In this document: piece after piece, positions 56,523 to 64,000 of the stretch
Layout: every line of letters begins with the position of its first letter
How positions within the stretch are numbered: position 1 is the first letter of the stretch
Assembly (NCBI RefSeq): GCF_003966155.1
Contig: NZ_RXNS01000005.1
Span: 186,001-250,000, forward strand
Reading direction: 5' to 3'
Length of the DNA stretch: 64,000 nt
Source of the DNA: Halomonas nitroreducens
Lineage (GTDB): Bacteria > Pseudomonadota > Gammaproteobacteria > Pseudomonadales > Halomonadaceae
The notes under the pieces: model-generated
The model's input: the letters and a program-made list of their open reading frames with translations, nothing else
Told to the model about the DNA's origin: nothing
Database searches by the model: none
Made by a program: the position numbers and the translations under genes

Positions 56523-58094
56523 ATGCGCCTGAGATTCCACTGCCAGAACCGGATCGGCATCCTTCGCGACATCGTTGCCCACTTTGCCGATTACGGCCTC
56601 AATGTGGCCCACGGCGAGGTCGGCGGCGAACACGGCAATGCCATCTACCTGCATGTACCCAACCTGCTCAACGCCCAGCTGACCACCCTCAAGCCCGAGC
56701 TCGAGGGGGTGCCCGGCGTCTTCGGCGTGCGTCGGGTCAGCCTGATGCCCAGCGAGCGACGTCACCTGGAGCTCGATGCCCTGCTCTCGTCGCTCTCCGA
56801 CCCGGTGATGTCCATCGACATGGAAGGCCACCTGGTGGCCGCCAACCGGGCCGCCGGCCAGCTGCTCGGGGTCCGGGTCGACGAGGTGCCGGGCCTGTCC
56901 CTGGACCGCTACCTGCCCGACCTCGACCTGCCGGCACTGATCCGGCGCAACAACGCCCGGGTCAACGGGCTGCGCATCCGCCTGCGCGACGCCACCTACC
57001 TGGCCGATATCGCGCCCCTGCATCGCGAGAACCTCGAGGACGTCGCCTCCCTGGCCGGGGCCGTGGTCACCCTGCACCGGGCCGATCGCATCGGCGAGCG
57101 CATCTATCAGGTGCAGCGCCAGGAGCTGCGCGGCTTCGAGTCGCTGTTCCAGTCCAGCCCGCGCCTCGCCGCGCTGATCCGCGAGGCCCGGCGCATGGCA
57201 CCCTTGGATGCCCCCCTGCTGATCCAGGGCGAGACCGGCACCGGCAAGGAGCTGCTGGCCCGGGCCTGCCACCTGGCGAGCCCGCGAGGCCAGGCGCCTT
57301 TCATGGCACTGAACTGTGCCGGCCTGCCGGAGTCGATGGCCGAGACCGAGCTCTTCGGCTATGCCCCCGGGGCCTTCGAGGGCGCCCGCCCAGAGGGCAA
57401 GCTGGGACTGCTCGAGCTCACCGCCGGCGGCACCATCTTCCTCGACGAGGTGGGCGAGACCAGCCCGCGCATGCAGGTCAAGCTGCTGCGCTTCCTCCAG
57501 GACGGCGGCTTTCGTCGGGTCGGCAGCGACGAGGAGACCTACCTGGACGTGCGGGTGATCTGCGCCACCCAGCAGGACCTGCCGACGCTGTGCGCCGAGG
57601 GCCGCTTCCGCCATGACCTCTACCACCGGCTCAACGTCCTGACCCTGACGGTGCCGCCCCTGCGCGACTGCCTGGACGGCATCGAGGAGCTGGCGGCACA
57701 CTTCATCGACCGCGCCGCCCGACAGATCGGCTGCCCGCTGCCCACCCTGTCACCGGCCGCCGTGGCGCGCCTCACCGCCTACCACTGGCCGGGCAACGTG
57801 CGCCAACTCGAGAACGTGCTCTTCCAGGCGGTCTCGCTGTGCGAAGGCGGGACCATCGAGCCCGCCCACCTGCGCCTGCCCGACGTGGGCCAGGCACCGG
57901 GACTGGCCGGTATCGACCTGGACGGCTCGCTGGCCGACATCCTCGGCGAGGTGGAGCGCCGGGTCCTGGCGACCCTCTATCCCCAGCATCCCTCCAGCCG
58001 CCAGCTCGCCAGGCGACTCGGCGTCTCGCACACCACCATTGCCAACAAGCTCAAGCGCCACGGCATCGGCACGGAGGAAGAGGCGCCGCGCTGA
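56523..58094 (+). CDS. phhR: TyrR/PhhR-type transcriptional regulator
   Basis: 523 residues: N-terminal ACT domain (MRLRFHCQNRIGILRDIVAHF, in part), PAS domain (~80-190), AAA+ domain with Walker A GETGTGKE (236-243) and Walker B GGTIFLDEVGE, and a C-terminal Fis-type HTH (RQLARRLGVSHTTIANKLKRHGI, in part). The sigma54-contact loop GAFTGA is GAFEGA (283-288), as expected for TyrR/PhhR proteins that work with sigma70 promoters. It responds to aromatic amino acids and should activate the divergent phhA-phhB-tyrB operon. Confidence 0.93.
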   Translation: MRLRFHCQNRIGILRDIVAHFADYGLNVAHGEVGGEHGNAIYLHVPNLLNAQLTTLKPELEGVPGVFGVRRVSLMPSERRHLELDALLSSLSDPVMSIDMEGHLVAANRAAGQLLGVRVDEVPGLSLDRYLPDLDLPALIRRNNARVNGLRIRLRDATYLADIAPLHRENLEDVASLAGAVVTLHRADRIGERIYQVQRQELRGFESLFQSSPRLAALIREARRMAPLDAPLLIQGETGTGKELLARACHLASPRGQAPFMALNCAGLPESMAETELFGYAPGAFEGARPEGKLGLLELTAGGTIFLDEVGETSPRMQVKLLRFLQDGGFRRVGSDEETYLDVRVICATQQDLPTLCAEGRFRHDLYHRLNVLTLTVPPLRDCLDGIEELAAHFIDRAARQIGCPLPTLSPAAVARLTAYHWPGNVRQLENVLFQAVSLCEGGTIEPAHLRLPDVGQAPGLAGIDLDGSLADILGEVERRVLATLYPQHPSSRQLARRLGVSHTTIANKLKRHGIGTEEEAPR

Positions 58095-58190
58095 GGGCGC
58101 CTCGACTCTCTGCCCGCGTACGCCGGGACTACACTCCAGTCAGGCGAGTGTGACGCAAGAGACAGCGGGTGCGATTGGAGGAGGCCCTTG

Positions 58191-58889
58191 ATGAACACGG
58201 TCTGTGCCATCGTCGGCGTCGGTCCAGGCAATGGCTTGGCGCTGGTGCGGCGTTTCGCGAGGGAAGGCTACCGCGTCGCCATGCTGTCGCGGGATATCGA
58301 CAGGTTGAAGGGCTGGGAGCAGGAGATCCCCGGGACGCATGCCTATCGCTTTGATGCCACCGAGGGGGAGCGCGCCCACGCGGTCTTCAAGCAGGTTCGC
58401 GAGGACCTCGGGGCGGTCTCGGTGTTGCTCTTCAACGCCGGCGGCGGGGTCTTCAAGAGCGCCGAGCAGGTGACGCTGCAGGAGTTCGAGGACAGCTGGC
58501 GAATCAATTGCTATGGCCTGCTGGCGACCGTCCAGGCCGTCCTGGGGCAACTTCGCGAACATGACCGGGCCAGCCTCGTCATCACCGGGGCCTCGGCGGC
58601 CCTGCGTGGCCGAGCCGCCACCGCCCCCTTCGCCTCGGCCAAGGCGGGGCAGCGCAGCCTCGCCCAGTCCCTGGCACGCCAACTCGGGCCCGAGAACATT
58701 CACGTTGCCTATGTAGTGATCGACGGAGTGGTGGACCTGCCGCGCACCCGGCAGGCGATGCCCGACAAGCCGGATGACTTCTTCCTGAGCCCCGACGCCG
58801 TGGCCGACAGTGTCTGGTTCCTCACCCGCCAGGCGCGCTCGGCCTGGACCTTCGAGCTCGACCTGAGACCCTTCGGGGAGTCCTGGTGA
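58191..58889 (+). CDS. Short-chain dehydrogenase/reductase family protein
   Basis: 232 residues. Rossmann fold with the nucleotide loop VGVGPGNGLALVRRF, LFNAGGG, and SLVITGASAALRGR. The usual catalytic Y-x-x-x-K reads F-A-S-A-K (PFASAKAGQRSLAQSLAR), so the Tyr is Phe; activity may be altered. GGAGGAGG lies 6 bases before ATG 58191 (an in-frame TTG precedes it). Substrate unknown. Confidence 0.88.
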   Translation: MNTVCAIVGVGPGNGLALVRRFAREGYRVAMLSRDIDRLKGWEQEIPGTHAYRFDATEGERAHAVFKQVREDLGAVSVLLFNAGGGVFKSAEQVTLQEFEDSWRINCYGLLATVQAVLGQLREHDRASLVITGASAALRGRAATAPFASAKAGQRSLAQSLARQLGPENIHVAYVVIDGVVDLPRTRQAMPDKPDDFFLSPDAVADSVWFLTRQARSAWTFELDLRPFGESW

Positions 58890-58971
58890 CGTGGTCGTGC
58901 TCGATTCGCAGCACTGCCGGGGCAGTGGCCAGGCGGGAACACGGAAAGCGCGGTAGTCAACGGAGGGACCT

Positions 58972-59577
58972 ATGCCAGCGCCAGGCCTGCCGCTATGGCT
59001 CAAGCTCGCCTTCACGCTGTGGGTCGTCGTCTGGGCGACGAGCTATGCCCGGGTGCTGGGCTGGCAGAACTTCCTGTGGCTGTGCGACCTGGCGAGCTTC
59101 TTGATCCTGGTCGCCCTGTGGACCGAGAGCCGGCTGCTGATGTCCGCCCAGTGGCTGGCGGTGATGGTGGTGGGCGTGCTGTGGGCACTGGATGTGGGGG
59201 TGGCGCTTGCCACCGGGGTGCACCCCATCGGGGGCACCGAGTACATGTTCAATGCCGCACGCCCCCTGGCCTTTCGATTGCTCTCGCTGTTCCATCTGCT
59301 GCTGCCGCTGGTGGCGGGCTACGGTGTGTGGCGGCTGGGCTACGATCGCCGTGGCCTGGGATGGCAGGTCGCGCTGACCTGGGCGGTGCTCCCGCTGAGC
59401 TACGTCGCCACCGACGCCGAGCGCAATATCAACTGGGTGCAGGGACCCTTCGGACAGCCTCAAGCGAGCCTCGATCCGCTGGTGTACCTCGCCGGTCTGA
59501 TGCTGGCCTGGCCCGTGGTGCTCTATCTGCCGGTGCACGTCCTCACCCTCGCCTTGGGCCGCCGTCGCCGGCCTTGA
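58972..59577 (+). CDS. Hypothetical integral membrane protein
   Basis: 201 residues with about six membrane segments and conserved-looking loops such as GVHPIGGTEYMFNA and SYVATDAERNINWVQGPFG. GGAGGG precedes the ATG. I do not recognise a family. It may be co-transcribed with the SDR gene (82 bases upstream) and converges on the RecQ gene with a 4-base gap. Confidence 0.8.
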   Translation: MPAPGLPLWLKLAFTLWVVVWATSYARVLGWQNFLWLCDLASFLILVALWTESRLLMSAQWLAVMVVGVLWALDVGVALATGVHPIGGTEYMFNAARPLAFRLLSLFHLLLPLVAGYGVWRLGYDRRGLGWQVALTWAVLPLSYVATDAERNINWVQGPFGQPQASLDPLVYLAGLMLAWPVVLYLPVHVLTLALGRRRRP

Positions 59578-59581
59578 GGCG

Positions 59582-61546
<1,965 letters not shown>

Positions 61547-61658
61547 GCTCGCTCCTGGGCCGTCACTAGGGGGCCACAGGATACACCTTGGCCCGAGCGA
61601 TGACCCGCACCGCCTCCCCTTGGCATAATGGGGCGTTTACGGGTCCCGAGGATGTTAC

Positions 61659-63086
61659 ATGACCGCATGGAGCAAGTTGCTCGTCGCCACCACGCGGCTG
61701 GTCGACCTGCATGACAGCGCCCACGAGCCGGGCTCGCCCTTCGTGCAGGTCAGCCAGGAGAGTCGGCGCGGCTGGCGCGACGGTTACTGGCTGGACCTCG
61801 GCTGCCTGCTGCTGGAATATCTGCTCGATGTCGATTTCGCCACCAACAGCGCCTTCGTCTCCCAGTCCCGCTGCCTGGCCTGGCTGAAGAGCTATTATCC
61901 CGACCTGGTCCATGACGACCTGGCGTTCGTCATCAACCTGCTGGCCACCCCCAGCGAACTGCACTTTCGTGAGGCGTCCCCGGCAACCGGCACCAGCCGT
62001 GAGGAGGAAGCCACGCGTCACGGGCGCAGCACCAAGCGCACGGCGCTGGTCGAGAAGCAGGGCCAGACCGGCCAGGTGCGCCTGACGCCCAGCGGCCGCC
62101 AGGCCGTGACCCTGGCCGGCCAGGTCGAGGACCTGCTGTACTCCGAGTACGATGCGGCCAAGGTGCTGGCGGCACTGGCACGGGGCGACTTCGCACGGAT
62201 TCCCGATATCACCAATCAGATCCTGCTGGCCATTCGTGCCCTGACCCAGGAACTGCGCCGGGTCCGCGAGAACCCCACCCGGGAGGGCAAGCTCTCGGCG
62301 CTGCTGGACAACGAGCGTCACTACCACAATGCCCTGTCGAGCATTCAGCAGACCCTGCTCGACGCCCGGGCCCAGCTCGGCACTCCGCGACTGATGGAGC
62401 GCTTCGAGGCTTGGCGAGAGGCCCAGGCCGAGGACTGGGATCTGCGCATGTTGTCCGGGGCCATCGGCCGGGTGCTCACCGCCATCGAGAACCTGTCGCG
62501 GCGGCTCTCGGAGCTGCTCGCCGATATCGCCGAGGGACGGGTGCAGTCCATGGGGGTGGTCGATTTCGCCGGCCTGGCCCGGGACCTGCTGAGCGTCGCA
62601 CCGCAACCGGCGCTGCAGGCGGCGCTGGTCAAGCGGATGATGCCCTTCCACCAGGCGGTGGCGCTACCACGTCTGGCGCCGCTGCTGCCGCTGCTCGAGA
62701 CGCGCCGGGCCGAGACCAGCCATGCCGCCCTGGTGTTCGACGAGAGCGACGATGCCCGCCCGCAGGACCCGCTGCTGGCGCGCTTCCTCGAGGCGCGGGG
62801 CCCGGCGCTGCGCCGCCGGGTGGCGCGGGAACCGCTGTCGCTGCCCGAAGCACTGGCCGAGGGCTGGCACCGCTTCGAGGAAGCCGACTGCCTGCCCCAG
62901 CTGCTCAACGTCTTCGTCGATACCCAGCAACTCGATGACGCCCTGGCGGTGGGCGTCGAGGCCCGGCCCTTCCGGCTGGACCTGCCCGACGGCCGACGCA
63001 TCGAGGGTCACGTGACCCCCAGCCTGAGGCTTGCCGCCGCAGCCGACGCGGCGCCCCGTGTCAAGGAACAGGAAGCTCCGCAATGA
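61659..63086 (+). CDS. MksF/JetA-like kleisin subunit of SMC complex
   Basis: 475 residues, soluble, mostly helical. An N-terminal winged-helix-like region (SKLLVATTRLVDLHDSAHEPG, in part) precedes long charged helices (LTQELRRVRENPTREGKLSALLDNERHYHNALSSI, in part). Length, first position and coupling to the next gene match MksF (kleisin of the MksBEF condensin) and JetA of Wadjet anti-plasmid systems, which share ancestry. It would link the two SMC heads. ATG 61659 with a weak GAGGAT. The stop overlaps the next start in an ATGA quartet. Confidence 0.72.
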   Translation: MTAWSKLLVATTRLVDLHDSAHEPGSPFVQVSQESRRGWRDGYWLDLGCLLLEYLLDVDFATNSAFVSQSRCLAWLKSYYPDLVHDDLAFVINLLATPSELHFREASPATGTSREEEATRHGRSTKRTALVEKQGQTGQVRLTPSGRQAVTLAGQVEDLLYSEYDAAKVLAALARGDFARIPDITNQILLAIRALTQELRRVRENPTREGKLSALLDNERHYHNALSSIQQTLLDARAQLGTPRLMERFEAWREAQAEDWDLRMLSGAIGRVLTAIENLSRRLSELLADIAEGRVQSMGVVDFAGLARDLLSVAPQPALQAALVKRMMPFHQAVALPRLAPLLPLLETRRAETSHAALVFDESDDARPQDPLLARFLEARGPALRRRVAREPLSLPEALAEGWHRFEEADCLPQLLNVFVDTQQLDDALAVGVEARPFRLDLPDGRRIEGHVTPSLRLAAAADAAPRVKEQEAPQ

Positions 63087-63901
63087 ACATGACCGAGATG
63101 GGCGAGGTGGTCGCCTACCTGCTGCGCTACCGCAGCGCCGAACGGCAGCCGGGAAGCGGCCGCAAGCGCCGGGCCGCCCGGGAGGGCCAGCTCTCCGAGC
63201 GCGATGTCTGCGCCCTGATCGACGATGCCAGCGATGCCGAGCGCGAGGCCCTGCGCGATTTCCTGGCCGGGCAGGGCCTGCGGCTGCGGGTGCTGGAGGC
63301 CGGCGACTACCCGGGCATCGCGCCGGGGTCGCGCTACTATGCCCTGTTGCCCGATCCCGAGCTCGAACAGCCCCCGCTCTATACCCGGGAGCCGGTGTTC
63401 GATGCCCTGCGCCTGCGCCAGGAGAGTCGTGGCGAGCTGGCCCAGTGGTACCTGCAGTTGTGGCTGCTGATGCACACCCTGCTCTACACCCGCTATAACC
63501 GGGCGCTGTCCGACGTCAGTCGCTATCAGGAGGCGACCTTCACGGCTCCCGAGCTGGTGGAGCTGATGCGCGACCAGCTCGAGGCCTTGCGCGGCCTCGG
63601 CGAGACGGTGCCGGAGGCCAATCTGTCCCTGCTCGACGAGCGTGGCGAGGACATCAGCCGGCGGGTGCGGGCGTTTATCGACCTGCAGGTTCGTGCCGGC
63701 TTGCTGGAACCCCTGCGCGAGGGCGCCGAGGAAGGCGGCGAGGTCTGGCAGCAGAGCCTGCTCGGCGCCCTGGAGAGCGAGCAGGTCGGCATTCACCAGC
63801 TGGGTCACCTGCAGGCCCTGGCCGAGGGGACTCTCGAGGACAGTGGTGTTGATCGGGATGAGCCCAGGGGCGAGCCACGCGCCGAGGAGGGCGAGGCATG
63901 A
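63083..63901 (+). CDS. MksE/JetB-like SMC complex accessory subunit
   Basis: 272 residues, helical, acidic, with a winged-helix look (GEVVAYLLRYRSAERQPGSG near the start; a later RYQEATFTAPELVELMRDQLE). Second position in an SMC operon and ATGA overlaps on both sides identify it as the MksE/JetB subunit, which binds the kleisin. The C-terminal ~30 residues are a disordered acidic tail. Specific family call rests mainly on context. Confidence 0.68.
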   Translation: MNMTEMGEVVAYLLRYRSAERQPGSGRKRRAAREGQLSERDVCALIDDASDAEREALRDFLAGQGLRLRVLEAGDYPGIAPGSRYYALLPDPELEQPPLYTREPVFDALRLRQESRGELAQWYLQLWLLMHTLLYTRYNRALSDVSRYQEATFTAPELVELMRDQLEALRGLGETVPEANLSLLDERGEDISRRVRAFIDLQVRAGLLEPLREGAEEGGEVWQQSLLGALESEQVGIHQLGHLQALAEGTLEDSGVDRDEPRGEPRAEEGEA

Positions 63902-64000
63902 GCGTGATCAACCGCATCGAAGTGGCCAACCTGCTCAACAAGCACGGCGACGTGGCGTCCCCCTGGGAGGCCAAGATGCGCCACCTGTTGCTCGACCTGC
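63898..64000 (+). CDS. MksB/JetC-like SMC ATPase (start only; truncated by window end)
   Basis: Only 34 residues are in the window: MSVINRIEVANLLNKHGDVA and the following SPWEAKMRHLLLDL. The start resembles the opening beta-strands of MukB/MksB-type SMC heads (I-x-R-I-x-V-x-N); the Walker A lies beyond the edge. Overlap with the upstream stop (ATGA) fixes the start. Whether a fourth gene encoding a JetD-type nuclease follows cannot be seen. Confidence 0.6.
   Translation, partial: MSVINRIEVANLLNKHGDVASPWEAKMRHLLLDL

Overview
The window reads as a chromosomal segment of a GC-rich gammaproteobacterium, most likely a Halomonas-like member of the Halomonadaceae. This is inferred from gene order and protein character, not from a database search. 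The run leuCDB / asd / fimV / truA / trpF / accD / folC / dedD-like / cvpA / purF / metZ is the Pseudomonas-type backbone order. Here trpBA sits between trpF and accD. Acidic Ala/Glu-rich tails and linkers (FimV, AccD, the SPOR protein) and a secreted acidic 11-mer-repeat protein fit a salt-adapted organism.

Layout. (1) 1-10.6 kb is a surface-polysaccharide island: rmlB (cut by the window start), an AT-rich CDP-glycerol-type phosphotransferase, three translationally coupled genes that look like a CDP-amidate (phosphoramidate) pathway (glutamine kinase-like fusion, class I amidotransferase, cytidylyltransferase), galE and an O-antigen ligase-like protein. (2) 10.7-19 kb is backbone: a DUF488 gene, a PA2778/PA2779-type lipoprotein pair, holA, lptE, leuS, a zinc-ribbon protein and a membrane transporter-like protein. 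(3) 19.1-23.5 kb holds a LysR regulator divergent from leuCDB. (4) 23.7-30.9 kb is a lasso-peptide gene cluster lying between leuB and asd. B2 protease, C cyclase, A precursor and B1 (RRE) are on the plus strand; K (HPr-kinase-like), N (nucleotidyltransferase) and D (ABC exporter) run as an operon on the minus strand. The composition resembles the paeninodin/pseudomycoidin class, in which the C-terminal serine of the peptide is phosphorylated and further decorated. (5) 31-45.4 kb resumes the backbone from asd to metZ. (6) 45.7-53.7 kb has accessory and signalling genes: cytochrome b561, YceI, a 2OG-Fe dioxygenase, a PAS-GGDEF-EAL protein, a MATE pump, dadA and an LEA-like repeat protein. (7) 53.8-58.1 kb is the phenylalanine/tyrosine module: phhA-phhB-tyrB on the minus strand, divergent from a TyrR/PhhR regulator, with a TyrR-type palindrome between them. 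(8) 58.2-61.5 kb has an SDR protein, a membrane protein and a RecQ-type helicase. (9) 61.7 kb to the end is the start of an SMC-family operon (MksF-MksE-MksB, equivalent to JetA-JetB-JetC), cut inside the third gene.

The two most interesting systems are the putative phosphoramidate pathway (2.7-7.2 kb, with a candidate transferase at 1.3-2.6 kb) and the kinase/nucleotidyltransferase lasso cluster, whose predicted core peptide contains an internal duplication and ends in serine. I saw no tRNA, rRNA, CRISPR array or intact insertion sequence.
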